From positions 252,296-282,975 of the forward strand of contig NZ_KB849754.1 of the NCBI RefSeq assembly GCF_000368925.1: a stretch of DNA of 30,680 nucleotides. Reading direction: 5' to 3'. This document shows, piece by piece, positions 7,414-16,968 of the stretch; the stretch's first letter is position 1, and each line of letters opens with the position of its first letter. Position numbers and translations under genes: made by a program. Below the pieces are notes generated by a model. It was not told the DNA's origin. It did not search any database and saw only the letters and a list, made by a program, of their open reading frames with translations. The stretch is from Acinetobacter bereziniae LMG 1003 = CIP 70.12 (GTDB lineage Bacteria > Pseudomonadota > Gammaproteobacteria > Pseudomonadales > Moraxellaceae).

Positions 7414-7434
7414 ATGTCTTCTACATGGATGCGT

Positions 7435-10227
7435 TTAGTCATCCTTTTTTTTGATTGTAATGCCTGATCGTAATGAAGCTGAAGAACCTTTTGAACCAAG
7501 TATCACCAACAATTTTTCAAAAGTAACGCATTCGTGCGAGAACGGGTTTTTCATCAAAGCTTTTTCAAACTTAGCTGCATACTGTTGTTCTACGAATTCC
7601 ATTTCATTTTTAGTGCTATGTGAGATGGCTTGATCAAGACTGGCTTTGTTTTCCGCAATGTATTGTGTCTGATCTTCAGGTTTTACATGGCGTGGTATCT
7701 GAACAAGCTGATATTCAGTAATTGGCGCAACGGTTAAGTCATATCCTGTTAGGATCTCTTTCAATTCATCATAGTAGCTGTCTAGGTTCATTGGTGTGAT
7801 AACGGCGCGAGTCACAGTTTCAACATCACTTTCCTGTTGAGCCTGTTCAGGTTCGCTTATACGTTCACCATAGATATTAAATTCAGCATCAAGATCCGCA
7901 TTGTTGTAAGCACCAGCTTGTACTTGAGGTGAAATGTCAGAATCTTTACCGAAGTACTGGAACTGTTTTCGCTTCTCAATAATCTGGTCTTTAATGTTTG
8001 CTTCTTTTTGTGCTGAAACAATACTTTCACGGTGTTTTTGTTCTTTGGAGATTTCACCTTTCGCCGTGGACGAAGACATTACTGTTCTTTGACCAGGTGC
8101 CATCCCTTCAGGTGTGATGGATTCAAGACGTCTTGCTTCAAGAATCTGATGTACAAAATCTTGAGTAAAGTCTTTTACCGTGTTGTTGTTTTCGTACAAG
8201 GTGTTATTGAGCTTTCTGCAGATCTCAAAATCACCAAGCGCCGTGACATTGGCAGATGAATTGTTGTCTGTCAGTAGCGTGTGTTTTTCCTCAATCTCAT
8301 GAATGAAGTCTTCAATTTTTAAAGTAGGATCGTAGATTTCAGATTTTTGGATATTGAAGATTGGGCAAAGGTCATTTAAGCGTAAGTACTTGGGTTGATC
8401 ACCAGCCACATAGAACGCCAACATTGATACGATTTTAACGTCTGAAGTTTTACCACCTTCCCCTTTAGTTGATATGAGCAAGGTAAATTCGCCGTTGTGC
8501 TGTCCGGCAATTTGTTCAATTGTCACACGTTTTTCTTTGGCGAACTGGACTTCTGTTTGTGGTACCGAACGGTTGAATACTAGACCTTGATACATATTGA
8601 TTGAGTTAACTTTACCTTGCCACTCTTCACCAGCAAAACCATCAACCAATTTGTATGTTGTACTTTCAGCACCCGAAGTAGTACGTCCAATGGCTTTAAC
8701 GGTCGTGTTACCCCATGTAGCAGCTGCTTCCTCTTTAGATCCACGTTCAATATCTTCAAATGTTTGAGCACCGAACGTAATAGAGAAGTTAAGCGAACGT
8801 GCCTGAGCTGGTAAAACCGAAGCACCGACAATAACGATGTAGCCCCATTCGTCCAAAAATAGCTTAAATGAAGTAGAGGCGTTGGTTGGTCGTGCGTCAA
8901 TAATGGCACGGCGTAAACCTTCCATTTTGTTACCAAGGGAACCAGCCATCATTTGTTTAATTGAGCCAATGATTAATTTTCCGAGCATTTTGAGTGAGTC
9001 TGGTGAACGCTCAAGAGCTGGTAATGGCACAGTTAAGATACGGCGGTTAAGTACAACGTCAAAAATATCAATATCACCGCCATGCTCTACACCAAAGATG
9101 TGACCATAGTTAAACGTCAAGTCGTTAATCGCCTTGGTTAACTGCATGGTGATATAACCGTGTTGCTCACGGGTTTTGGTTTCTTGTTTCTTTAACTTTT
9201 TAGGGTTGCTTGAATAACCAGGTAATGAAACGAGGTAGCCTTGAAGCTGTTCAGCCACACGTTCAAAGTCAATCCCGTATTTATCGTTATGACAAAATAC
9301 CAATTCTTCAAGTGCTTCAAGTTCCATGTATTGCGTGAATACTTTTGGTGAAAGCTGAATGAAGCCATTGTCACGTAGATAGACCAAAACTCGTGTAAGT
9401 GCAGCGATAAAGGCCATCGCACGACCTTTCCACATGTCACCACCGCCACCGCCTGAGTCATCAAGCAAGTTGATCAAGAATTCAATCAACATCCCTGAGC
9501 TGGTGTTGCTCATTTGGTTCATTGAGTTGGTCATCTTGTCGGTTTGTGCACGTAGCATGTTACGACCTGAGGTAATGAAGTTGATCGTTAATAGATCCTC
9601 ATTACGCCCAAAGCGGTTACATAAACGATAGTGGTCTTGTTGAGCCTTGGTATCACCTTTTGCGTCTACAAAGATATAACCTGAGTTTTGTACGTACTGG
9701 TTGGCACAGTTACCTAGCATGTATTCTGTTTTACCCGAACCCGTAGTACCTAACACAATTTGATGTGTACGGTCATCGGAGTTGGATGCATAAACAGGTA
9801 GACCAGTTTCACGGCAACGACCAAGGTAAGTCACACCCTCACCTTGTAGCTTATCGCGATTGGTACGTGCGTATTCCAAAAAGGCTTTTGGATTGTCCAG
9901 TACGTCATCTTTTACGCGTGATGTAATGTCAGTTGACGCATCCAGTGAGTTTGAATGCAACGGCGCACGGAATGGCCACTCAAAAAAGTAATCATTCGGA
10001 TGTGTGTAGCGTTTTAATAGGTAATACGCGATCCCTATAAATATCTCACCGCCAAACGGAACAACAAACAAAATAACTGCAATAGCACCAAGAACGCCAA
10101 CCAAATAATTAGCGCCGTCTGGCGCTGTAAGTTTTAAATGGATTTTCTCTAAGCCTGATCGTGTATCACGCTTAAGCGAACTAGGTCTGAACTTTGTTTG
10201 TGTGCCGTATTTTTGTGTAGAAGCCAT
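7435..10227 (-). CDS. trbC: Type IVB coupling ATPase TrbC/DotL (IcmO), 930 aa
   Basis: This is a VirD4-type coupling protein of the I-type conjugation system. It recruits the relaxase-DNA complex and hands it to the secretion channel at the inner membrane. Two hydrophobic segments at about residues 41-73 anchor it. Walker A is GTTGSGKT at 160-167, in the context HQIVLGTTGSGKTEYM, and Walker B is FKLFLDE at 454-460. The ATPase domain runs to about residue 640; beyond it is a charged C-terminal tail of nearly 300 residues. The whole protein is longer than DotL (about 780 residues), so the tail is an extension. Its transcript appears separate: there is a gap and a GTATATACCAA site upstream and a terminator downstream. 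Assignment rests on motifs and on tra gene context. Confidence 0.88.
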   Translation of the reverse strand: MASTQKYGTQTKFRPSSLKRDTRSGLEKIHLKLTAPDGANYLVGVLGAIAVILFVVPFGGEIFIGIAYYLLKRYTHPNDYFFEWPFRAPLHSNSLDASTDITSRVKDDVLDNPKAFLEYARTNRDKLQGEGVTYLGRCRETGLPVYASNSDDRTHQIVLGTTGSGKTEYMLGNCANQYVQNSGYIFVDAKGDTKAQQDHYRLCNRFGRNEDLLTINFITSGRNMLRAQTDKMTNSMNQMSNTSSGMLIEFLINLLDDSGGGGGDMWKGRAMAFIAALTRVLVYLRDNGFIQLSPKVFTQYMELEALEELVFCHNDKYGIDFERVAEQLQGYLVSLPGYSSNPKKLKKQETKTREQHGYITMQLTKAINDLTFNYGHIFGVEHGGDIDIFDVVLNRRILTVPLPALERSPDSLKMLGKLIIGSIKQMMAGSLGNKMEGLRRAIIDARPTNASTSFKLFLDEWGYIVIVGASVLPAQARSLNFSITFGAQTFEDIERGSKEEAAATWGNTTVKAIGRTTSGAESTTYKLVDGFAGEEWQGKVNSINMYQGLVFNRSVPQTEVQFAKEKRVTIEQIAGQHNGEFTLLISTKGEGGKTSDVKIVSMLAFYVAGDQPKYLRLNDLCPIFNIQKSEIYDPTLKIEDFIHEIEEKHTLLTDNNSSANVTALGDFEICRKLNNTLYENNNTVKDFTQDFVHQILEARRLESITPEGMAPGQRTVMSSSTAKGEISKEQKHRESIVSAQKEANIKDQIIEKRKQFQYFGKDSDISPQVQAGAYNNADLDAEFNIYGERISEPEQAQQESDVETVTRAVITPMNLDSYYDELKEILTGYDLTVAPITEYQLVQIPRHVKPEDQTQYIAENKASLDQAISHSTKNEMEFVEQQYAAKFEKALMKNPFSHECVTFEKLLVILGSKGSSASLRSGITIKKKDD

Positions 10228-10349
10228 ACTTTGCGACCTACTCTTTTATCTTCAGGATAATAGGCAAAGTCGTTGTTTAACGACCTTACCCATATCCAAG
10301 CACTTCAATGTATATACCAATTAACGCAAATCTATATAGCTGATTGGAG
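10228..10349 (-). promoter_or_regulatory. traU-trbC gap with hairpin and GTATATACCAA site
   Basis: GTCGTT (10269-10274) and AACGAC (10279-10284) form a perfect 6-bp stem with a GTTT loop. It lacks a long T tract, so it is at best a weak terminator for traU. GTATATACCAA at 10310-10320, read on the minus strand as TTGGTATATAC, lies 83 bases upstream of the trbC ATG. A TATTAT on the minus strand about 40 bases before trbC could be a -10 element. Promoter assignment is an inference. Confidence 0.4.
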
Positions 10350-13300
10350 TTAAGAAGAAACAGCTTCAGACTTACGTTGGTTCAGTAATTTTTTCTTCAT
10401 GTTTTGCTCAAGTTCATAGCGTTGATATTCAACAACCATCTCTTGTGCCATGGTAGAAATCACTGAAGCAGTTGCTTTGTTTTCGTCAAAGTCCGTGCCT
10501 TTATTTTTGGCATTTTTCTCAATCATGGTACGCCGTGTCTTAATCTGGTTCTTCGCACCTTTTGGATAGAATTGTGCAAGGACCTTCAACGCCTTACCAC
10601 GTTCACCGATAAGGTCATACGTGTAGTTACGGAGCGCACGTTCATCGGGATGTGTACTGAGTGACCATAAAAGGATTGGACCAAGTGAAACGGTATATAA
10701 GCCCGAACATTCCATTTTTTCGAGTTTAATTTTACTGAAGTACGTTAAGCCTTGATCTGAGAAACCTACGTTACCTGAACCAAGCGCATCCATTTCTAGT
10801 TGAGTTAGACCGATGCTGTCACGAATAGCTTCACGAGATTCGCGTGTACCAGGATCGACAATCACATACGCCGTAGCAAAGCCCACCAAGTCTTTAAAGT
10901 CTTCTACTTTGTGAGATGCCAAGTTAAGACGAGCACCCCATTTACGCAATGTACGTGCGTCTTCAGCCAATTCTTCTAATAGGATTGGATCGCCTTTCGC
11001 AACGTGCAATTCGTCATAAGACATAATTTTGCGGTCTTCAAGAAGCTCATTAATCAGTTGGGTTGCATATTCACGATAAGCTTGTGGGAATTTTGGAATA
11101 TCGTCACGGCTCACGGCGAACTTACGTTTAATGAACATCCGTACAATCTGGAAGAATAGCGATGTAGTTTTAGGATCTGATGATGTCGCAACTTCGTTTA
11201 AGTCGATAGAAGCTACACGAGCGTTACCAATGTCAAAGTTGGTGTGATAGAAGAATGCTGGATAGGTATTTTGTGCAGCCATAATCTGATGCGCCAAAAA
11301 GTCCAGTGCTCGTTCATTATCAATATGAACATCACTCCAAACATCTAAAATTGATGAATCAGAAAGTGTTTCAATCATATCGCCAATAGTCGGCATTGCG
11401 TAACGGTGAGCCAACGTGCGTCCACGGATCTCATTCATTGAATGGAAAAGATCACGTAGAGCGTAATAAGAAATATCCTTACCTTGTTCAGAATGTGGCT
11501 CAATCAGTCCGTGTTTTTCCATGATGCGATCTAGTTCTGGATCTGCAAAGCGCATGTACTTACGTGCTTTATGATCAGCATTCGTATCATCAGCAAAATA
11601 GAATGTACGGCGTAGGACCGCACCAATAACGTCAGAAGTGTTTTTGGCTGGTTGCCCTTTCAATTCAGGCGGTGTTACCAATGAACTTAAAAACGCTGTC
11701 ATTTGACGCATTTCGTAGTTCAACGGGTAGCGTAAGCCCATACTGAATTCAAGCGGATTAATCGCTTCTTCTTTTGAGTTTTTAATACGCTTATAGATGG
11801 CATAGTGACGTAGCTCTTCAGGCAATGAATCTTGCACTGTTTCTACTAACCCACGGCTTGACTCACCCACATCGACAATATAGGTCAACGGGATACGTTC
11901 GTTACCAGGCATCATGATGTCCTCAAGCATGCCTTTGTTCATTGTGACCGATTTACCCGTACCCGGTTTACCAATGTTAATAGTCGTCCATACAGTCACT
12001 TCATTTGAGAACGAATCAAGAATAATCAGTTTACCGTCTAAGGTTTTGTTGAGCTGATGCCCTTTATGGAATGGTGAGTTAATACGTGTCAGCGGTAACA
12101 TGTAGAACACATCAAACAACGGTGCTGGTGAAATAGGTGCGTGATTACGTACCATCAAGCCCGGTATATGTGATGCCCAAGTCAAAATAGGATCGCCAGC
12201 CTGTTCCATGACTTTTGCACCGCCCCACGCTTCAAAACTCTTCCAAAGCTTTTGGCGCCGTCCTACAAGAATGTTTACACCATCTTCGGTATTCGGTGCC
12301 CATGTCATCATGGTCATTTGCAGACCAGCAACAGTGTCTACTTGATCTAGGTCATTTTTAGTGGCCATCAAAATGTTACCAGCATTACGAATGGCTTTGT
12401 TTTGTGCCGTCATAAAGTGAATAACGCTTGATAACGTGCGTTTCATCATGGTTCCAGCCATACCATCACCAGTAATACAGTAACTCACCGCATATGGGAT
12501 AGAACGGATGTTACCGTTAGTGTCGTGCGTTTTGGCCTGGTGTAGTAAGCGGAATAGCGTTTCAAACGTATTCGTCTTAGCTGGATATATATCTACCATC
12601 AATGGCGCATATACAACGCCGTCAGTGATAACACTTCCCACTGGATAGAATGAACCTTGACTTGTACCAGGTAAGATCGCATTCGTCATGAGTTGTTCTG
12701 AGATCGGTTGATACAAAACGTGTGACGCATCATGTTCTGATGGTATTTCTTTCCAACGCATCGGTAAGCGTGTATTCAACATCGGCACAGACAAGGTGAA
12801 GTCATCTGAAGTTGAATGTGAGGCAATTTGTTTTTTAATCGTTAGACCAGCTTCAATAACATTCAATACTTCATAGATTGCTGGAAATTCTTCAGTTGAG
12901 AGTGAGTTTAAGAATTGTGAGACAAAAGACTCATGGTGTACGTATAAGCTGTCCGATGATTTAAGCATGTCTTGAGCATTGACCGTACTTGGCATTGTAA
13001 TTTGCGACAGTAGCTTTTTACGGTTTTTTGAGTCTTGAGCTTTATCGATTGGCGATAGTAAGGTTGGCTCAGAGATTAAAGCGATATAACAGCTTTCGTT
13101 AAATACACCGCCTGAAATGGTTTCTGTCATTTCATCAATGATGATGTCTAGATTCATCGCACAACGCGCCGTGGTCGCCTTTTGCATGGCGTTCAAGTCA
13201 TGAATGGCGTATGGCGTCTCATGGTCTACTTTGAACGCTAGATGAATCGTATGTCCACGGTCTTTGAAGTAGTTACGCATGTTGCTCGTCATCAAACCAA

Positions 13301-13532
13301 TTTGACGGCTGAATGCATCACCACTAATTAAACTCTTAATCCCCTTATATTCGATGATCGTAATCATTGCACCAGTTTTTGTGACAAACGTATGTTCGTC
13401 CGATACTGTTTCTAAATCGCAATAATCCTCTACGTCAGCTTTCATGCTTTGTAGGAATAACATCAATATAATTTCAATCTTGGAGTAACCAGTCTTATTA
13501 TAACCAGACTTCTCAGCTTTCTTCTTACTCAT
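10350..13532 (-). CDS. traU: VirB4-like secretion ATPase TraU/DotO (IcmB), 1060 aa
   Basis: The large cytoplasmic ATPase at the base of the type IVB channel, which energises pilus or channel assembly and substrate passage. Walker A is GKPGTGKS at 521-528 (TTINIGKPGTGKSVT). It is followed by LTYIVDVGESSRG near 549-561, a region typical of the TraU/IcmB branch, where a hydrophobic strand ends in Asp. The length of 1060 matches IcmB and TraU (about 1010). There is no signal peptide. The ATG at 13530-13532 follows AGGTG by a short spacer. It lies downstream of traT and the 399-aa unknown gene in the same orientation. Several CGCCGT hexamers fall in it in all three coding registers. Confidence 0.92.
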   Translation of the reverse strand: MSKKKAEKSGYNKTGYSKIEIILMLFLQSMKADVEDYCDLETVSDEHTFVTKTGAMITIIEYKGIKSLISGDAFSRQIGLMTSNMRNYFKDRGHTIHLAFKVDHETPYAIHDLNAMQKATTARCAMNLDIIIDEMTETISGGVFNESCYIALISEPTLLSPIDKAQDSKNRKKLLSQITMPSTVNAQDMLKSSDSLYVHHESFVSQFLNSLSTEEFPAIYEVLNVIEAGLTIKKQIASHSTSDDFTLSVPMLNTRLPMRWKEIPSEHDASHVLYQPISEQLMTNAILPGTSQGSFYPVGSVITDGVVYAPLMVDIYPAKTNTFETLFRLLHQAKTHDTNGNIRSIPYAVSYCITGDGMAGTMMKRTLSSVIHFMTAQNKAIRNAGNILMATKNDLDQVDTVAGLQMTMMTWAPNTEDGVNILVGRRQKLWKSFEAWGGAKVMEQAGDPILTWASHIPGLMVRNHAPISPAPLFDVFYMLPLTRINSPFHKGHQLNKTLDGKLIILDSFSNEVTVWTTINIGKPGTGKSVTMNKGMLEDIMMPGNERIPLTYIVDVGESSRGLVETVQDSLPEELRHYAIYKRIKNSKEEAINPLEFSMGLRYPLNYEMRQMTAFLSSLVTPPELKGQPAKNTSDVIGAVLRRTFYFADDTNADHKARKYMRFADPELDRIMEKHGLIEPHSEQGKDISYYALRDLFHSMNEIRGRTLAHRYAMPTIGDMIETLSDSSILDVWSDVHIDNERALDFLAHQIMAAQNTYPAFFYHTNFDIGNARVASIDLNEVATSSDPKTTSLFFQIVRMFIKRKFAVSRDDIPKFPQAYREYATQLINELLEDRKIMSYDELHVAKGDPILLEELAEDARTLRKWGARLNLASHKVEDFKDLVGFATAYVIVDPGTRESREAIRDSIGLTQLEMDALGSGNVGFSDQGLTYFSKIKLEKMECSGLYTVSLGPILLWSLSTHPDERALRNYTYDLIGERGKALKVLAQFYPKGAKNQIKTRRTMIEKNAKNKGTDFDENKATASVISTMAQEMVVEYQRYELEQNMKKKLLNQRKSEAVSS

Positions 13533-13593
13533 TTAAACACCTTTATTAATTCACCTTTCTACGTCTATCTTTGATTAGACATGTCTTTAAGCA

Positions 13594-14793
13594 TTAAGCA
13601 CTAAAAAACGGTAATTCTCTTAAAACGTTAATCGCACTGTCGAAATCCTTTTTTTGAATTGCGACCTCAAGACTTTTAACAGAGGGTTTTAAGCTTGTAT
13701 CTAAAACCAACCTTAATAAAAGCTCATAGAAGGTACTGTTAAAAGGGATATTATCATTTTTTGAATTAGTAAATACATCAGTTTTAACGGTTTCGTCCTC
13801 TTTTAATTCGACATACTTCTTAAAACTATTTAGGTCAAACACTAAACCCTTATTAAGCAGTTGCCAAAACGCCGTTTCTAAAACCTCTTGGCTTTCCCCT
13901 AAAGTACCCACCTTGAAGTTTAAGGAACCTGTATTTTTAAGTTGGAAGTGAACCTTATCAAGCTCTATGTAGATCTCTTTGTTCTGGTATAAGCCCTGTT
14001 CGTGGAAAACTTTAGACACCGATAGCTTTAAGTTTTGGTATATACAAAAAGATTGCAGCGAACTCATTTTTAAGTTGCCCGTATCTATCTGGTTTGTCGC
14101 ATCTTCTACGGACGTTGGTAGGTGTATCATCGGAAAGTAGCGTGTCAGTTCTTCAGACAGTTTCTTTTGTTCCAAAACGCTTATAATTGATAATGGATTG
14201 TCAAATCCAAAGTTGGTGCTCAGTAATTTCTTATGCTTCACACTCACACTTTGCTTAACCTGTATTTCAACGTCTAAGCCACTCAGCGCCGTTATTTTGT
14301 TTAGGTGTACCAAAGTGTCATCCAACAGCAAACAATCGCTGTTAACGGGGATATTCATCAACAGTAGCGCTTTAATCAGTGGATCTTGAAAATGCCCCGT
14401 TGTGTCTTCACCAGTTGTTGTCTGATTCCCTATCGCTATATGTACAACATGGAGTAGCAATAGCGTGTTAGATGTATGGCCAGTGTCCCGTGTCGTTGGT
14501 ATATACAAATCGTTCAGGAAGTTGAAAGCCTCAGTACCTATAACGCATAAGCGAAATATCGATAGCTGATCGTGCGTTTCCTTTGGTAGTGCATCTATCC
14601 CAAGTTCCCAATATTTGTAGATGTATGGACCAATAAATGAGTATTCATCATTCAATATGTCCGTCTCAAATACGCTATCCAATACCGCTATATCATTCAC
14701 TATGTCAGGCTTAAATGGCTGTAACACTATGCCCGATATAACCTCTTCTAAGCTCATATCTATGTATTCGGTATCTGCTAAGCATTCTGTCAT
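13594..14793 (-). CDS. Unknown protein between traT and traU, 399 aa
   Basis: No family is recognised. The protein is soluble, rich in Leu, Ile, Ser and Thr, and mostly helical with scattered strands, without signal peptide, membrane helix or nucleotide-binding motif. The frame is open to 14832, but that start lies inside traT. The ATG at 14791-14793, ten bases after the traT TGA, gives MTECLADTEY and is preferred, although its ribosome binding site is weak. Its position between the DotN and DotO homologues suggests a part in the coupling or ATPase complex, purely from context. Two identical TTGGTATATACAAA sites lie inside it, at 14035-14048 and 14496-14509. Confidence 0.6.
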   Translation of the reverse strand: MTECLADTEYIDMSLEEVISGIVLQPFKPDIVNDIAVLDSVFETDILNDEYSFIGPYIYKYWELGIDALPKETHDQLSIFRLCVIGTEAFNFLNDLYIPTTRDTGHTSNTLLLLHVVHIAIGNQTTTGEDTTGHFQDPLIKALLLMNIPVNSDCLLLDDTLVHLNKITALSGLDVEIQVKQSVSVKHKKLLSTNFGFDNPLSIISVLEQKKLSEELTRYFPMIHLPTSVEDATNQIDTGNLKMSSLQSFCIYQNLKLSVSKVFHEQGLYQNKEIYIELDKVHFQLKNTGSLNFKVGTLGESQEVLETAFWQLLNKGLVFDLNSFKKYVELKEDETVKTDVFTNSKNDNIPFNSTFYELLLRLVLDTSLKPSVKSLEVAIQKKDFDSAINVLRELPFFSA

Positions 14794-14803
14794 TTTTGTG
14801 AGC

Positions 14804-15691
14804 TCACTTATCACCCAAACCCTTAAATACATCTAGTGTTTGGTAGTACTCATACTGCTCGTCAGTAAAGATATTCGGGGAAAATACTATGTAGTGGTTT
14901 GGCAGATTAAAGCTCTCGTATGCTTCGTCTGATACCTTTTCCAAAGCTTTTGCGAGTTGATACAAAGAAAAGTTTTTGTTCTCTTTGATGGCATTCAAAT
15001 ACCACTCTTTGTACTTGCGGAGCTGGTCTACGTAATCAACGTTCGCTACCAACATATCTTCTTGCTTGGCTTCTTCATATTCAGCCATTGTGTTGAACTT
15101 AATGTCCGTGAAGTACAGTTGGGTATCAATGCTTTGGGCTCGTGTCTTAATCGCATTAAACGCCTGTATATCCTCAAACATATTACGTGCGTATTCTGCT
15201 TCAGACATCTTTGTAGGATTAGGGCGTTGATGGCGCTTTAACGGCTCTACAAGCAAGCTTTGGCGATGTCGCCGTGCGAACTTAGCAAGCTCAGGATCTT
15301 GGTTGTCAGACTTATGCGATAACACCAGTAATGAACGTTGATATTGATTAAAGATCTCTTGAGGTATGTTCGTACTCAATACGCATATTTCAGCTTTCTT
15401 TTCCAGTGATAGTGCAAAGATGTGGTTTTGTGCATGGCATAGCGTACAGACCGCTACAATGTTCTCAGCCGTATGATTGCTATGATCGCCGTCTAAGTGA
15501 TGTGGCTCTAAAAAGTATTCGTCATAGAAATCACAAAAGTAGCATTTAGCTGGTTGTGAAGACATTATTTGCTTTATTGTCTCATTGGTTTTAAAACCAT
15601 CATGGATAGTTTTATCTTGACGTATCTCTTGCTTGTCGTTTACGCCGTTAATAGGTCTTAAAATACCAAACTTACGGTTTATATGTTTCAC
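14804..15691 (-). CDS. traT: TraT/DotN (IcmJ)-like HNH-type zinc protein, 295 aa
   Basis: Residues 50-90 carry C50-x2-C53, then LEPHHLDGDHSNHTAEN and C82-x2-C85-H with H90. This is the HNH-type zinc fold found in DotN/IcmJ, a component of the DotL coupling complex. The family relation is inferred from the motif plus its place next to traU. The Cys and His residues are all present; DotN itself is thought to be structural rather than a nuclease. At 295 residues it is longer than IcmJ (about 208) because of a helical C-terminal extension of about 100 residues. The start is GTG at 15689-15691 behind a strong AAGGGG site. It begins a new transcript after the terminator at 15757-15782. Confidence 0.75.
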   Translation of the reverse strand: MKHINRKFGILRPINGVNDKQEIRQDKTIHDGFKTNETIKQIMSSQPAKCYFCDFYDEYFLEPHHLDGDHSNHTAENIVAVCTLCHAQNHIFALSLEKKAEICVLSTNIPQEIFNQYQRSLLVLSHKSDNQDPELAKFARRHRQSLLVEPLKRHQRPNPTKMSEAEYARNMFEDIQAFNAIKTRAQSIDTQLYFTDIKFNTMAEYEEAKQEDMLVANVDYVDQLRKYKEWYLNAIKENKNFSLYQLAKALEKVSDEAYESFNLPNHYIVFSPNIFTDEQYEYYQTLDVFKGLGDK

Positions 15692-15756
15692 TTAAACCCC
15701 TTAATACTATTAAGTAAGGTCTAATTAAAACATGTATATACTATTTTTAAAATAAA
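15692..15756 (-). promoter_or_regulatory. Probable promoter region of traT-traU with GTATATAC palindrome
   Basis: This short AT-rich region between a terminator and the traT start should hold the promoter of the traT-unknown-traU unit. It contains the palindrome GTATATAC at 15734-15741, 43 bases upstream of the GTG start, and the strong AAGGGG ribosome binding site next to traT. The -35/-10 elements are not clear enough to assign. Confidence 0.4.
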
Positions 15757-15782
15757 AAAAGCGCAGCCTAAGCCACGCTTTT
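15757..15782 (-). terminator. Rho-independent terminator of the recombinase-traR operon
   Basis: AAAAGCG (15757-15763) pairs with CGCTTTT (15776-15782), and the inner bases extend the stem with wobble pairs around a TTAG loop. On the minus strand the stem is followed by seven T (A run 15754-15760) and then an AT-rich stretch. It lies 20 bases after the traR stop and separates that operon from traT. Confidence 0.8.
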
Positions 15783-15801
15783 AAACTTATTTATTATTAT
15801 A

Positions 15802-16215
15802 TTACGCTTTACCAGTAATAGTGTTCGCAGCAGAGAACATGATGAAGCCTACGATTGATAACGCACCACCTACAATAATACAGATCCAAGCAGTTTTCTT
15901 TTTCTTTTGTTGATCTTCTTCTGATGTATACATCATATACAAACCAGTACCAACTAAGCCTAAACCAAGCACCATGAACACTACGATTAAGAATTTATAA
16001 ACGTTTTGACCTAATGTTTCACCACGGCCTAAGATTTCATTCGCATCAGAACCAGCAGCGTGTTTTCCGTAAGCTGAACCACCCGGGTTCCATGTGCCAG
16101 TGTTTGCATATGCAACTTGACCCATTAATGCAGAAACAAAAGCTAAAAACATTACTTTTGCGCGGAATGCAGTCGCTTTTACAGTGCGAACTGAGTGTTT
16201 TACTAATGATACCAT
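15802..16215 (-). CDS. traR: TraR/DotP (IcmD)-like inner-membrane protein, 137 aa
   Basis: The N-terminus has a basic region and a hydrophobic core ending in AYA, a convincing signal peptide (cleavage after about residue 36-38). It is followed by a short Gly-rich periplasmic stretch and two membrane helices (YKFLIVVFMVLGLGLVGTGLYM and TAWICIIVGGALSIVGFIMF) separated by a KKKK loop. This matches IcmD/TraR in size and plan. The open frame reaches 16272, but AAGGAAAG lies just before the ATG at 16215, which is chosen. It is the last gene of the long tra operon. The identity depends partly on following traQ as in IncI plasmids. Confidence 0.7.
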   Translation of the reverse strand: MVSLVKHSVRTVKATAFRAKVMFLAFVSALMGQVAYANTGTWNPGGSAYGKHAAGSDANEILGRGETLGQNVYKFLIVVFMVLGLGLVGTGLYMMYTSEEDQQKKKKTAWICIIVGGALSIVGFIMFSAANTITGKA

Positions 16216-16382
16216 TGTCACTTTCCTTTTATTTAATATACGGGAGCTAATCTCCGCACTGTAATTAAACATTCTTAAAACCCTATTGCTTTAAGTTGCT
16301 TAATTTTAAACTTCTCGTTAAATATCTTCAATATCTTATACAAGGTTTTTAAGAAACTCTCACCCTATTTTAAGAAGATTGT
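16216..16382 (-). other. traQ-traR intergenic gap
   Basis: This 167-base AT-rich gap is the largest inside the recombinase-traR operon. It holds the traR ribosome binding site and possibly an internal promoter (TATAAG on the minus strand near 16336), without a good -35. No ORF or strong terminator was found, so read-through from traQ into traR remains the simplest reading. Confidence 0.3.
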
Positions 16383-16958
16383 TTAAAATATTGTAAAAAA
16401 GGTACCTCCTATTTGTGTTCCAAAGGTATTAACAAAGGCATTGTGTACGTCCTGAACGTATACGCATAATACACCTGTTATAATTAAAACCCATGCTTTG
16501 CGGTATGTCGCATTGCCTTGAGCATCAATTTTCTCTACAAAACCATATAAGCCACGAGCTACCGCTATAATCCCTACCAGTTGCGTAAAACCTACAACCG
16601 CCGTAACGATATATGCACCTAAATCATTAGCACCAGCATTAGGCAAGTAACTTTGTACCGTTACAAGTTCTATGCCATTACCACCAAACAATGAAGAACC
16701 TAGTGCACCAATGATATATCCGTCATATCCAAGTGATGCAAAAGCACCACCGATAAGAACCTTCAACAATGCCCCACCAGTGGTAGGCTCTTTCATTCCA
16801 TGACCAAAGAACTTTTGTTGAGGTGATGATGCTTGCACTAAGTCAAAAAGCGCCGTGCCAGTAATCACCAACCCCGTTACAACAAAGCAAATGCGTATAA
16901 AGCTTAGTAGTGGACCGTATATGTTTAATATCGCTTTAACTATATCTAATGCATCCAC
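16383..16958 (-). CDS. traQ: TraQ/DotE (IcmC)-like membrane protein, 191 aa
   Basis: Four hydrophobic helices at about residues 17-39, 66-88, 113-137 and 153-171 separated by short loops, with no soluble domain. This plan and length fit IcmC/TraQ, an inner-membrane component of the type IVB channel. The start is GTG at 16956-16958, preceded by AAGGA overlapping the traP stop region, ten bases after traP. The family call rests on topology and gene order, since these small membrane proteins have little sequence signature. Confidence 0.7.
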   Translation of the reverse strand: MDALDIVKAILNIYGPLLSFIRICFVVTGLVITGTALFDLVQASSPQQKFFGHGMKEPTTGGALLKVLIGGAFASLGYDGYIIGALGSSLFGGNGIELVTVQSYLPNAGANDLGAYIVTAVVGFTQLVGIIAVARGLYGFVEKIDAQGNATYRKAWVLIITGVLCVYVQDVHNAFVNTFGTQIGGTFFTIF

Positions 16959-16968
16959 GCTATTTTCC

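Noticed and set aside
8580..8936. Long open frames antisense or out of frame inside trbC and other tra genes
   Set aside because: They overlap strongly supported genes completely and show unnatural residue composition.
10269..10284. Strong terminator between traU and trbC
   Set aside because: The stem is only six pairs and no T tract follows; it is noted as a weak hairpin only.
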